Origin: Isoetes taiwanensis
Taxonomy: Eukaryota; Streptophyta; Lycopodiopsida; Isoetales; Isoetaceae
Assembly: GCA_021234155.1 (NCBI GenBank)
Contig: JAJEKV010000028.1
Location: 9,996,134-10,060,133, forward strand
Direction of reading: 5' to 3'
DNA length: 64,000 bases
This document shows, piece by piece, positions 44,601-56,600 of the stretch; positions within the stretch are counted from its first letter, which is position 1, and each line of letters starts with the position of its first letter. The notes under the pieces are model-generated. The model saw only the letters and a program-made list of their open reading frames with translations. It searched no databases and was not told where the DNA came from. A program made the translations under genes and the position numbers.

Positions 44601-45120
44601 TCCAAACCCCATTTCGCCGGGCTTATTGCTTCGGTTTTCAATCGCAGCTTTCTCGACCATGTCTCAAGTGCAACTCAATAAAACTCGACCTCCATAACGT
44701 AAAACCCTACAATAACCTAGCAACCCACGGGGGTTTGCGCTTTTGAGGCCATACCGGGTCGATTGGACTAGGATCTTGCACAATGTCATGAGTAGTGGGA
44801 GGGCGTTGACGCCAGAAGACGGAGCCCTAAAACCTTCCAGAAGAAGTTCGTCCCAAAGGTCCTCTCTGGAAGGTCCTTGGCCACGGACGGGCAACTCTCC
44901 CACCCCGAACTCGCGGATCCGACTGCCAACGGACTCAAACATCGACATTACCCCGAGACCAAGTTTCGCGGGGCGTAAGACCACCCTCGCCTCCCTGGGA
45001 CGCGCCAAAGTAGCTCATGTCCAAAGACGTCAGAGTGAATTGGCCTTAGCGAAGGGTGCACACGCCATGTAGAGGGTTCGTGTTTCTTTTGCTGCAAAAA
45101 TGACCGCAGAACTTGTCCCT
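41698..45120. repeat. Inverted array of ~810-bp repeat units
   Basis: Three direct copies start at about 41699, 42517 and 43322 (period ~805-818; the third stops near 43712), each beginning CCCACGAAACTTGGTCTCC. After a ~150-bp spacer the same units occur reversed, with the matching start at 44150-44172 and 44958-44985. Units carry GGTAATGTCGATGTTTCG, GAGACATGGTCGAGAAGCC, CATATAAAACCGC and GAACCCTCTACATGGCA. No coding motif was recognised. Copies differ largely by small indels in G/C runs. The unit could be a satellite or the LTR-like part of an unidentified element. Confidence 0.85.
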
Positions 45121-45334
45121 CATGACTCGGAAGCAAGGTTTTCCCGAGCAAGGTTTTCCCCGAAGTTTGTGTTTAGGTTTAAGGTGTTAGTCATGGTATT
45201 TTGCTTGATGGCTCCAACAATTACATCTCTAATTCTTAATGCAAATCATCTAAGTGCAATAAGTTATCTTGTTTTTCAAAGAACCATTGGATTCTTAGTG
45301 CAAATCGTTAGAAAGAACCATTGGATAAGATAAA

Positions 45335-45910
45335 TTAGATACAATTAAAACCATTGGATGACGTGGATAACTATTGGATCGTCTATAGCGAACCTTAGTA
45401 CCAAGGCATGGTTTAATGGTGTTCCACTAATGATATCCAAAATGGGGGGATAATGTTAGGATATTGCGTAGTCTTGCCATTTTATAATGCTTGGGGATTT
45501 GTTGCAATGGTCCTATTCCCCTTAAACAATTACATCTCAAATTCTTAATGGTCTAAATTATACCAAGATGTAGGAACGGTTTAATGGTGTTCCACTAACG
45601 ATATCCAAAATGGGGGAATAATGTTAGGATATTGCATGGTCTTGCCATTTTAATGCTTGGGGATTTGTTGCAATGGTCCTTTCCTCCATAAAGAAATACA
45701 TCTCACAATTCTTAATGGTTTGTTATGCAAAAAATGTAGGCGTGGTTTAATGAATTAGTTTCTCTAACAATATCCAAAATGTTAGGATATTGTTAGGATT
45801 TTGCGTGGTCCTATGACATTAATGCTTAGGGATTTGTTGCAGCGGTCCTGCACCCCCTCAAGGAATACAAATCAAATTCTTGATGGTTTTGTTATGCAAA
45901 AATAGGCGTT
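45335..45910. repeat. Tandem repeat, ~165-180-bp unit, three copies
   Basis: Units near 45415, 45580 and 45745 share ATATCCAAAATG, GTTAGGATATTG, TTAATGCTTGGGGATTTGTT and CAATGGTCCT blocks, followed by TACATCTCAAATTCTTAATG. No coding content. Confidence 0.75.
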
Positions 45911-45939
45911 AAGTAATTGAAGTAGTTGAAGTAACTTGT

Positions 45940-46480
45940 CTTACATGGAATACTAGTATAAGGACATGTGATCGCACGCATCACATGTAGCAAATCAAGT
46001 ACTCTATCCTACCACTATAAAGACCCGTGATATGGAAGGATAGGACATGTAGAGAATCAAGTATTCTTTCCTACTTCTATAAAGACATGTGACAATAGAA
46101 GTATTGCACATGTCGTAATTCATGTATTCTTTCCTATAATGCCTTAGCAAATAAAGTACTCTGTCCTACTACTATAAAGAATAGAATTGTTTTACATGTG
46201 ACATGGAAGCATACGACATGTAGAGAATCAAGTATTCTTTCCTACTTCTATAAAGACATGTGACAATAGAAGTATTACACATGTTGTAATTCATGTATTC
46301 TTTCCTACAATGCTTTAGTAAATAAAGTACTCTGTCCTACTACTATAAAGACATGTGAATGGAAGCATAGGACATGTAGAGAATCAAATATTCTTTCCTA
46401 CATCTATAAAGACATGTGACAACAGAATTATTAGACATGTAGAAATTCAAGTATTCTTTCCTACGGTGGTCACAATAGAG
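45940..46480. repeat. Tandem repeat, 70-200-bp unit
   Basis: Six or so copies of blocks such as TATAAAGACATGTGACA, AGAATCAAGTATTCTTTCCT and ACATGTAGAGAATCAAG. A longer module of about 190 bp is repeated at 46010 and 46200. No gene. Confidence 0.75.
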
Positions 46481-46985
46481 GAAACTACAAAACAACAGTG
46501 GATGTTTTAGTCCACTGAAAAAAGAACACCATTATTGAACAAAACCATACCTCCACAAATCCACATGTAGGATTCTTTGAAAACAGGACATGTAGACCTA
46601 CCAAAACTGATGTTTTCCACAGTGGACCAAAAACCGGGGTGAGTGTGAATCCTCATCATGACCACGAACATGGATTGACGAATTAAATGAAGATCGGACC
46701 ATATAATTCACTTCTTTCTCAGCTTTCTCCCTCTGTGAAAGTGGCAATCGCGATTCCAAAGGAATATGCTCATCCGTAGCATCCTCAAGCAAATCACCTT
46801 CGAGATAACCTTCTCTCAAATATGATCTTCCTCTTCAATATCTTCTCCTTCTCCTTCATATGCACATTTTCACACCTCAAATCGAATTCTAAGCCTCATT
46901 TTCCCTAGCAGCGCATCCTTCCTTCTAATGCACTTTTAATTCACCCCTTAATCTTATGAACTCCAATCAACAATGAACACCTGTG
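46481..46985. other. Spacer with one short unassigned frame
   Basis: A 73-codon minus-strand frame (46819-46598, charged, with SRLPLSQREKAEKEV) is present but has no recognised domain, and is not called as a gene. Nothing else is seen. Confidence 0.35.
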
Positions 46986-47134
46986 TGCCTCCCTAACCAA
47001 ACCCGCACCCAGATGGAGACACCCCTCAAGCCACAGCTCAAGCCTAGGCCCAGGCCCAGGCCCAGTCCCTGACTAATGCCCAGGCATGACCCCAAGCTGC
47101 CAGTCTAAGACAAGACGACCCTGCCCAGGAGAAT

Positions 47135-48352
47135 CAAGCAGATGACCCCCCACGAAAATGGCTCCGATCAGATGGCAAGAACAAGGGAGAGGCCACTTCC
47201 ATGAGGAGAGAGACACGGGCGAAGGCCCAATCAGCAAGACCGACCCAAGAGGAAATTGATTGTTGTTCAGACCCGACGGCGGACCAGGCATAGACGACGG
47301 CCTTGAAACAACTGGAGGCAGAAATCGCATGCAAGAGGACCCGAATTGCAAACCTGGTTGAGGAGATCCAGTCCTCAGCACCCCATGTTCTCAGAAGACA
47401 ACTGGCAGCACAGAGGCAACGGATTGCAGAGATGGAGACTCGCACACAACAACTGGAAGACAGCATTTATTTGGCACACTTTGAAAGACAACAATAGAAG
47501 CAAGATCTAGTTGACCTGCGGGCTCGTGTTGACTCCCTCTCCAACATCATAGAGACCATGACACAAGATAGGCAGCATGCTGATCAGGAGACAATGGCAA
47601 CCATCTCTCGCCTCTAATCAGAGGTCGCGGAAGCCGCCACCGCCATGCGAAGCGTACAGACTGCCTTTGAAGCGAGCCAGTCGGAGTTGAGAGTGCTTCA
47701 GAGAAAGGACGAGACACGAGACCAGGAGTTGCAAGAGCTTCGGGCAACCATTGCGGAAGCCCATGAACAATTGCGGCAATGCACATATGAATTGGCAAGA
47801 CAACAACAATTACACCAGAAGCTGAGCTCCCGACTACAGAGAGCAGCGGCTACGGCACGGGACATGACATATCCACATACCCGGCAACCTACAAGACACT
47901 AACCAGGGCGGCCCACCACGTGGCCCCATGCCACCACCGCCCCACCACAGGCCATAACCCACACCCCGCACATCGCAAACAGCATATGCTGCAGCAGCCA
48001 GCACGAGCCCGACCATTTCCAAGTTCCAAGAGCGGAGACGCAGGAGCCACAATATGGTGGTGCACGGATTAACAGAGGAGGCAGGAGAGCACCTCATCAA
48101 CCGACTCTAGATACAGATCCTGGCCCGGATGACATTTCACGCCCGTACACATTGTCAGGCGACACACCATGGAGCCCAACGCCCTGACCGTCCTCGAGTG
48201 GTCACCTTCACAGTCAGGGACGTGCAAGAGCGAGTAGCAATCCTGCACCAAGCAGGCAATTGAAGGGGACAACCCTGCATGTGGACCAGGATTTAACTCG
48301 GGCACAAAAAAAGGACTGCAGGCATGAGTTGGAGAAAGTTAAGAGTGTTTAA
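47135..48352 (+). pseudogene. LINE ORF1: coiled coil plus RRM-like domain
   Basis: Frames at 47303-47497 and 47645-47902 are long coiled coils (KQLEAEIACKRTRIANLVEE; RDQELQELRATIAEAHEQLR). Next comes ERRRRSHNMVVHGLTEEAGE at about 48030, then RVVTFTVRDVQERVAILHQA and GTTLHVDQDLTRAQ. This coiled-coil plus RRM-like layout is that of L1 ORF1p-type nucleic-acid chaperones, which trimerise and bind the element RNA. Stops (for example at about 48108) and frame changes break it. Confidence 0.6.
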
Positions 48353-48599
48353 AAACAGGGTGGGGTGGTAGGGCTGGTCCGGGGAAGGATACAGATCTTC
48401 AGGCCACCAAATGCGGATGCAGGCGCCCCAGATCCTCGAGGCCCTTCTGTTGCGATCCCAGTTGCACCTCTTGCTACGGTGGCCTCACCTACCACTGCCA
48501 ACATGCCACATGCCGCCTCCACGTCTTCCTCCTGGAATGACATCCTAGGACCTTCTAGCGAAGAGTGCTCAGGAGTCCAGTGCTGCCACAGGAAACATA

Positions 48600-50475
48600 A
48601 GTCCAGACCAGTAAGTGCATTACCTACAACAGCTCTACAACCTTGAGGGTGCAAGGCGGCATTACCCCCTCCCCGTCCCCTCCCTCCCCCCCCGGGGCCC
48701 AGTGCTGGAAATCACAGAGGCGGTGGTAGCGCAGGGCTTGCAACGTCTAGCCAATGGAAAGGCACCAGACCTCGATGGCATGCAGGCGGAGTTAAGTGGG
48801 CAGGACCATCCATGGCACCGGTACTAGCCGACATGTTCAACAAGGCATTGTGGGAAGGTTTTTCCCCACAATGGACCACTGGCAGGGTTGTTCCAGTCTA
48901 CAATGCAGGAAACCCGTACTGCCCCGCCAATTACCGAACCATCATGATCATCTCGGTCTTTGCAAAGCTCCTCGATGAGATCCTTGGTGGCAGTTGACAG
49001 GATGGGCAGAGGCAGCAGAAGTGCGGGCACTCACACAGGCACAATTCAGACCGAGACACTCAACTATAGACCATAGCTTCACGCTGCGGACTTTTGCTGA
49101 GGACAACAAGAACCGTCGACAAGATCTGTATTGCTGCTTCGTAGACTTCGCCAAAGCTTTTGACACTGTGCCTCGGGAAAAGCTGTGGACAAGACTGTGG
49201 CAGCTAGACGTCCCTGCTATTCTGCAGGGACGTCCCTACAGAACGCGGTGTATAGGTTATATGAGATATGCACCGGCCGGCTACAAACAGCGGGCCAACC
49301 ATTCGAGAGCAGTATCGGGGTCCGCCAGGAATGCCCTCTATCTCCCACACTATTTGACCTGTATATTGATCAACTGGAGAGATGGCTCGCTGATAATGGA
49401 GACACTGGGGCTCAACTCCTACATCAGACCATCAGGCAGCTAATCTATGCTGATGATGTGGACCTCCTAGCACACACTCAGGCAGACATGCAATGCCATC
49501 TCGATGCCCTAGACACATTTTGCTAGATGACTGACATGCGCGTCAACTTAGCGAAGACCAAGGTGGTTCTCGTATCGTCCGCACATCAACCAAGGGCCCC
49601 AATCCTAACTTATCATAACCAAAATATTGAAGTGGTGCCCGCTTACAAATATTTGGAGGTGGAGTTTCCGTCGGCCATGAATTGGGACAATTCTATTCGG
49701 CTGCGAGCCGCAGCAGGTTGAAAGGCACTCTATGCAATGCAGAACGATACCCACAAGGCAGAGCTGTATGATTGGGCCCATCAAGTGCACCTATTCAAGG
49801 TGCTAGTGGAACTTGTGCTTCTGTATGAGGTCGAGGTCTGGGGCCTGGTGATTTCCCTCGCCACTTGGAATGACTTGGAGCGGGTGCAGAAAGCTTTCTT
49901 GGCATGGGCCCTGGGGGTGAAGTCCACAGTCCCATACCAGATATTGTTGCAGGAAACTGGTTTCTTACTTCTACAAAGGAGGGTCCTTGACATACACACC
50001 ATCTACTTCCAGAAGACTCGTCTCTCTAACCTCGCTTATGCTGTGGCAATGGGGCCTCAACGCCTAAAAGCCTGCTGGAGGAAAAAGAGAGCTCAGTGGC
50101 TGGCGAGATGGAATGTGCAGGATGTATCTGAGTGCAAACAGAGGCAGATCGCCACACTCTCAGACGGTATCTTGACACATGCTTCCTCAACAAGCTATGA
50201 GATGCCAGCACCCTTGAACAGGTCAAGACGACACATTATCAATGCCATATAATTATAAATCCCATGTTGAGGCGGGGCTCGCAATGCCATCTACGCACAT
50301 CTACCCATGAAAAAGCGCAGATCATGCCTCTATCCGCACAAGTGCACACCATCTCCGGATTGAGACGGGGACATGGATTGGAGAGCCGCGTCAGAATAGG
50401 CTTTGCCAACACTGCCAGGTTGGAGCGGTGGAAGACGAATGCCATACCCTCAGAGTTGTCCAGCATATGATGATA
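48600..50475 (+). pseudogene. LINE reverse transcriptase, frameshifted, endonuclease missing
   Basis: Blocks in order: VAQGLQRLANGKAPDLDGMQ, ANYRTIMIISVFAKLLDEIL, FRPRHSTIDHSFTLRT, motif A CFVDFAKAFDTVPREK, motif B GVRQECPLSPTLFDLY (canonical GCP changed to ECP), motif C LIYADDVDLLAH, thumb LAKTKVVLVSS and YKYLEVEFPS. The frame is then open again from 49737 to 50252. A degraded finger region follows to 50475. Frame changes near 48830, 49000, 49310 and 49700 and a TAG at 49525-49527 make it inactive. The EEP endonuclease expected before the RT is not found in 48350-48700. Confidence 0.75.
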
Positions 50476-50944
50476 TTCTGATACGTTATGCTGACCTGGT
50501 CTGCCCTGGCCAGCCCCTGCATGAGCTGCTCACCACAAGCTCGGTATGAAGGTTGGGATCATACCTCCAAGAGATCATGGATTGTCGAGATCAGCTCGGT
50601 CCTCGGGCACTTACCTGATACGTGTACATATATATCTTTCCCATGATGTATATATATTTGTACATTTGACAGCAAACCTATTCCTGTCACGGTTTTTTCC
50701 CAACCAACCCTTAGGGGCAGGGGTTTTTTTTAACTCAGACAGTAATATGCCTGCTGCGCCTCCTATTTGGGTCGCATAGGCCAATTGGTCTCCGTGGACG
50801 ATAAAATTTTTATTCCATTCTATTCTATTCTATTCTATTCTTCATCATGCAATAATATGTCATCAACATTATTAGCGATGCCTAGAATACCATCACCATC
50901 AGCAACATCATCAGCATCAGCTACGGAGAAAGTAATTATACATC

Positions 50945-51914
50945 AAGCTCTTGGTTGAAAATGTACGACAATCCACCAATTTGTGTCATTAGGATTATTA
51001 TGAATAAATATTTGCTCAGCCTGACTTAAAATACGAAAGGTTCTTCCATTTCAGTCAATACCTTTGCAGAATCCAGAAATCCGGATGGATGAGTGCTTAC
51101 TGTTTTCAAGTGCTTTCAAGACATTTACATGAAAGCTCCGATAATCCAACTCAATAATGTCTGTTAGAATTCCCACATAATCCAAGTAACTCTCCAAAAG
51201 GTTGTAATCCCTGTTACTAGATTTTGTTCAAATTCTGCGCTGGCCCCTAAATTAAATGTAACCCTGCACTTATTAACACTGTTGATGCAAAAATGCTGGC
51301 CGTATGCCCACATTGAAGTATAGAATCGTGCCTAGAACCAAATTATAATAGTTATGAGTAATATAATATAAAGAGCGTGAAACTTAGGACCAAAGATTTA
51401 TATTTTTATACCTTCCTGCTACAACCAAGGGCAAGCTCATAATCATCGTCTAGAATATCTTGCCCACAATCTTTAGCTTCGTCCACACGAGCAAGAGCCA
51501 TGCATTATCCATAACATCTGGGAAACTAGATTGTCCCATTAATCGTCATGTTGGCCTTCTACATGCATCCTCCTTAGCGATTTCATACAAGTCACTCCAT
51601 GGTTGCAAACTTGCGGTATTATTAAGGACAAATGTGCTTATAGCAATAAGCATGTCATCACTCAAACTTTTTTCTACTCCATTACCTTTTAATACTTCTG
51701 AGGTAATATCTTTGGGTTCTTCTTTTTTCCCATAATTTAGGACCATCTGGATGGCATGAGATAGTGGCATTATTAGATAAAATAATGTTTCTTGTACAAG
51801 ATGTCCTTCCCCTCTGGTTTTGCCTTTGAGCACCTTCATGTGTCGCTCTAGAAAAAACATCAATCCGCTAGGAGCAGATCCCGCTAACCTTATCTCATTT
51901 GGAATATGCATCAA
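50945..51914 (-). pseudogene. CACTA transposase fragment (DUF4218 then DUF4216)
   Basis: Minus-strand frame 51914-51546 begins MMHIPNEIRLAGSAPSGLMF and continues FLERHMKVLKGK, the pattern of the DUF4218 domain of plant CACTA (En/Spm) transposases, where HxPxEIxLxGP and ERxMKxLKG are usual. About 500 bases further on the same strand, at 51045-50950, another frame reads LSQAEQIFIHNNPNDTNWWI, the end of a DUF4216 domain. The order matches CACTA proteins. The rest is missing or decayed, and the fragment abuts the truncated LRR copy B. Confidence 0.65.
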
Positions 51915-51939
51915 AAGATGTACCTGTATATATGTATAT

Positions 51940-52366
51940 ATGGAAAATCTTGGTTACCTCCACCTTGGCCACAACAAAATTACAGGCATAATACCGGCAA
52001 GTCTGGAGAATCTGTAAGGCCTCAAACGCCTTGATTTGTTGAAGAATTAGCTCGCTGGATTGATCCCGGACTCATTGGCTAAGCTCTGGATGTTAAGATC
52101 TTTAAATTTACCATACAACAAAATTGCAGGCGCCATTCCTGCTGGTCTAGGAAATCTCAAAGATCTGTGGTCTTTAGATTTGTCTAGGAATAGGCTGAAT
52201 GGTTCAATTCCTGAATCATTTTTGAATCTACAACTAAGCTTTCTAGATCTCTCTTATAACAGGTTGAGTGGCAAGATTCCACAAGGTGAAGCATTGACCA
52301 AGTTTAGTTCTTCTACCTACCAGGGTAATGCAGGGTTGTGTGGTTATCTTCTGAAAGCTTGCTAAT
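51940..52366 (+). pseudogene. LRR pseudogene copy B, 5'-truncated paralogue
   Basis: Begins abruptly at the point equivalent to base ~30713 of copy A and encodes the last five or so leucine-rich repeats (MENLGYLHLGHNKITGIIPA; WSLDLSRNRLNGSIPESF; GNAGLCGYLLKAC), ending at TAA. Stops at about 52015 and 52048 interrupt the start. Here the GCGCC region is in frame, whereas copy A lost a base. The left edge meets a CACTA fragment, so truncation may reflect that element or an unequal exchange. Confidence 0.85.
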
Positions 52367-52379
52367 GCCTCTTGTAAAA

Positions 52380-52783
52380 AATAATAGTCATGGTTAGAGA
52401 ACATATTTTCTACAATTATGCAATAACTTCTACAATACCAAAATGCACATGTTCAAAAACAAGTTATAGTACACGGACTTGAAATTTGTATTGTTTTATA
52501 GCAACTGTAAATAACATTCATGTGGATATTCCACATGGTGTTTCTTCAAAGCTTGCACCTTCAGTTAACTTTATACCTGTTCATTTCAACATATGTAGAA
52601 ATGGTTGGAGAGCATATTTTCTACAATTGTGCAATAACTTCTATAATACCAAAATGCACATGTTCAAATACAAGTTATAGTACATTGACTTGAATTTGTG
52701 TTGTTTTATAGCAACTATAAATAACATTCATGTGTTTATTCCACATGGTGTTTCTTCAAAGCTTGTAGCTTCATTAATTTTAC
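52380..52783. repeat. Duplicated 3' flank of LRR copy B
   Basis: The A-copy flank (31166-31304) is present twice in tandem, at 52390-52595 and 52600-52783. Both carry TTCTACAATT, AATACCAAAATGCACATG, ATAGCAACT and CCACATGGTGTTTCTTCAAA. The second ends at TTAATTTTA (52775-52783), after which A-like sequence stops. Confidence 0.8.
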
Positions 52784-52793
52784 AAGAAACTTA

Positions 52794-52817
52794 TCGCGGC
52801 GGCCAAGGCCGCCGCGA
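52794..52817. other. GC-rich 11-bp perfect inverted repeat at insertion edge
   Basis: TCGCGGCGGCC (52794-52804) and its exact complement (52807-52817) are separated by AA. It directly follows ACAAGAAAC, resembling the CACTACAAGAAA terminus of CACTA elements. It stands ten bases from the point where LRR-flank homology ends, so it probably marks an element end. Confidence 0.6.
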
Positions 52818-53610
52818 ACGTTTCTCTTTCCCAACTCGTCTACATGTGCTAGAACATGCAGGATTTGAACATGCATTTTTTTGCCTTGTGTTCAGTGCCC
52901 GCATGATAGAAGGATATTGACCATAACGACTCGCTACGAAAGATGTTTGTATTAAATCAAAAGAATCTAAGTTCCGGACATGCAAAATTTGAACTGTGTT
53001 TGAGCATGGAGAATTCTAACCTATGTAGTTGCCAATATATCTATGCAAAATGATTATCCAAAATGCGTATGAATAAAACATGACCCATCAATCCAATAGC
53101 TTTCCATATGTAAGAATACATTTATGATATGCATCATGGAGATGCTCCTTCATGCAATATTGTCCAACACGATTATTTGCTCTGCTCAATGTATGATCCT
53201 TTGGAAATTAGATACCCTGCATAGATGGACAGCATTCGGTAAGTTTAAAAGAAAAACTTTTGCATCTAGTGATAATCTTGAAATGAAAAATGGCACCTAA
53301 TCTGTATGAATGCTTTTTTTCTACCATTTTATTTTACATCTTTAACTGCAAAGACACAGATCGTGTAACAAAGAAAGATAAATTATATATATCTTGGAGG
53401 CAGTAGCCACTGTGTGGTAGAATCGGGTGGTGCATACCGAAGCGGAGATTGCGGGAGTGCGAATTAATGAGCGTCGGTTATTTTGAATTTTATGCCACGT
53501 CATTGTCCACCTTTTTGAATTAAGAAATAATCACCTCTTCTTCTGTTTTTTTGCCGCTTCTTGCCGGTTGAACCCTAATAGAGTCAGAATTGAACGCCAC
53601 TGGTTACACG

Positions 53611-56600
53611 ATGAAATCTCTCCTCAAACAAGAGATTGTGCCCCATGAAGATCTAAAGAAGCTTTGGGGTGACAGAGTTCCAAATAAACCTGGCTACAAG
53701 TATTTTCCCCCAAATGTTTTGTTCAAACTGAAAAATTAAGGCATATGTTTTCTTGTACAGGTTGAAGAATCTGAGCAATGAACAATACAAAGAGTTCATG
53801 CAAATTTACAAAAGAATTACAGGGAAGCCACATACATGGGGTGGAATGGCTCCTGGAACCTGGGCAGTGGCTTATTATCTGCATATAAAGGGGGAGGCTA
53901 TTAATTGGAAGAGCTTCTCGGATTATTATAAAACTCCCGATGAGAAAGCAGAGGCCAGTTCTTCTAGACCCAAGAGAAAGCATAGGCAAATCCAACCTGA
54001 CGAGGAGGAAAATAGAAAAAGTGACAGGGATGATGAAGATGATAGGGGTTCCTCTAGACCACACATTCAATCTGAACTCACAATCAAAACAGAAAAGCAG
54101 AGCAATATTCTGAGACCAAAACATGCCATTGCAGGTATGTTCAATTATTAGTTGTGTTACAACAGAAAAAAATCTCAAGCTTGACCTAGATTGTTTCTAT
54201 CAACACAGAAAAGGTAACATCAAATCCACTTCAAGAATCAGGTATGTCTACTACCATTTTGCATCATGTTGGATGTATTGTCATGTTGTGTCTCTATGAT
54301 GTCATATGTGGGGCATTTCGTGCAATGGATGCCAGAATGATAGATGAGGTATATGTGGTCTGGTGAGTGGTGAGTTGTTGGCATCCACCATGTCCCACAC
54401 CACACCCCACCATCTCCACTACTACACTCTACCATCTCCCACCGCCACACTCCACCATGTCCCACACCACACCACTCCACCACCACCACCACACCACTCC
54501 ACCACCAAAGACACCGCACCACCACCACCACACCCACCACCACCACCACCACCACCACACCACCACCGACTCCACCATGTCCCACACCACAATCCACCAC
54601 CACCACACCACACCCCACCACCACACCCCACACCCACCACCACCACACCACACCCCACCACCACACCCCATCACCACACTCCACCATGTCCCACACCACA
54701 CTCCACCACCACCACACACCCCACCACCACCACCACCAAAACCCCACCACCACATCCCACCACACCACCACACTTCACCACCCTGTACAATGTCCCAACA
54801 CACCTTGCTACCACCACAGCGTGTTGTGTGGTGTGTACTGTGCAGCGTATGTTGTGTGGTGTGTAGAGACTACCTTGTGTTGTGTGGTGTGTGATTGTGG
54901 TTTTCCATCAGTACGTGGCTTACTATGTTAGGAGGCTGACATGTATGTAGTGTTTTGTTTTGCAGACTATGGCAGACTTGTGAAGGAATGGTTGGCTGCA
55001 ACATCAGCTAGGTTTGATAGATACAAGCAACGATTGCAAGCAAATGAGGATAGGAAAAATGATATCAAAAGAAAGATTGAGTTGATGGAGCATAAAGCAT
55101 CAGAAATTAGAGCTGATTTGCACAGATGGCAATCAATCATGACAGCAAATCCGAAAGCAGCAGAGGGTGTTCGAGTTGTGAGCGAACTAAAGGATGAAGA
55201 GCTAAATGGTACAGTGTTGCCTGGGCTGAATCAATTAAATAAGGAACTAGCAGAAACTGAAATTGAGCTAAAGGCATGTGAAGATTTAATGCTGGAGCTG
55301 CAACCTAGAATGCAAAGATTTGAGATTTTTTCTGAGCATAGTGGTCATGACACTCCTTTAGATCCTGCACTTCCAATGCTTCCTGAGGCAGAAGAAGAGG
55401 GTGATGAAGGTTGTCCAATTTGTGGATGTCTGAAATGGGAGGGTAAAATGTTGCCAGTTGTGATAGTAGAATGCAGTCACCAGTATCACATTCCATGTCT
55501 ATCACACCATTTGAGGTAAATATTATCATCTCTAACCCTCGTCTAAAGACTCTATTGATTTTGAATTTGTTTTGCAGACACTCTAGAACCTGCTGCAGCC
55601 CCAGTTGTGCCCACATTATGATTGAGACATGGCTTTTGGCTTTTGGTGTTCGAGTGGTACCACAAGAACCAATAGACACAAGTAAGTGCCTTAACTAATG
55701 TTTACTGATGTTGTCACAGGTCTACTGACTTAGTGTTTGCAGAATTGCAGAAATTTGAGACCAAGGATATCCAACAGTTATCCACGCCTCGATCAGTTAT
55801 GAGACTGCAAGATACCTCCCGATTGTACCTAGAATTCACCCCATTTGATACTCCTAAGTCAATCCCAGCTGCTGACGGCGTGGAGACTCCAAAACGAAAT
55901 TTGGATAGTGAACTGAATGCAGTCGTATCAAGTAAGTACCGATGCCACATACATGATTTATTTTGTTGTATTTTTCTGTGGTCTTTCTCATTTCAATTAT
56001 GTTACAGAGATAAATGCTACTGCAACTGGAAGCCATCACGAAGAGATTCCTAGTGCATCTATTTTAGGGGGGAAAATTAATTCCCTTGAGATTCATTCTG
56101 CACGGGGTCCTTCGCCAGAAAAAAGTTTTGGTGCTGAACATGAGCCAAATGCGGATGCAGGTGATGAAGTTGACAAAGAAACCCCGGATCCTGGACAAGA
56201 TGCAGACTGCTCAACGAGTCCAATATAACCTCAACCAAGAAAAACCAAGAGGTTAACTGAAATTCTCCTTGTTCTGGATTTTAATGGGGTTTTAGGCAAG
56301 TTTTATGACTTGAAAGAGAGGATCCCTGCATCGGCCGAGCCAGAAGTGACCCTCCAGAAATTGAACCATTAAAAGGTAGCAGTTTCCAGGCCTGGATTAC
56401 AGGATTGCATTGTAGTCCAGCATGGCTAAGAGTAATGTTGACTTGTTGATGAGAAAGTTGCTGCAGGAATATAAGGGTAGATTTCTTTTTATTTGGAATC
56501 AGGATGACTGCACCAACACAAAATTAAAAGTGGTTAATAGGCCAATTTTCCTTAAGGATCTGTCCAAAGTGTACCAGAAATTTTGGAAATACCAGGTGAT

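Larger units (their letters stand above)
46990..50843 (+). mobile_element. LINE with coiled-coil/RRM ORF1 and (ATTCT)n tail
   Basis: A sense-orientation LINE of the same family as the 36.6-40.1 kb copy. ORF1 (coiled coil then RRM-like) is followed by RT with no endonuclease visible between. The 3' UTR ends in TTGGTCTCCGTGGACGATAA, shared with the other copy, and then an ATTCT pentanucleotide tail at 50811-50842. The 5' limit is estimated from where ORF1-like sequence begins. Confidence 0.8.

Noticed and set aside
54363-54894. Long overlapping frames rich in His/Pro/Thr and Trp/Gly/Val
   Set aside because: They are translations of the CCA-rich microsatellite on both strands and lie in an intron with good splice borders.
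56226-56228. Treating the RING and HAD parts as certainly one protein
   Set aside because: The in-frame TAA and a later frameshift leave open that the HAD part is a separate or decayed exon.
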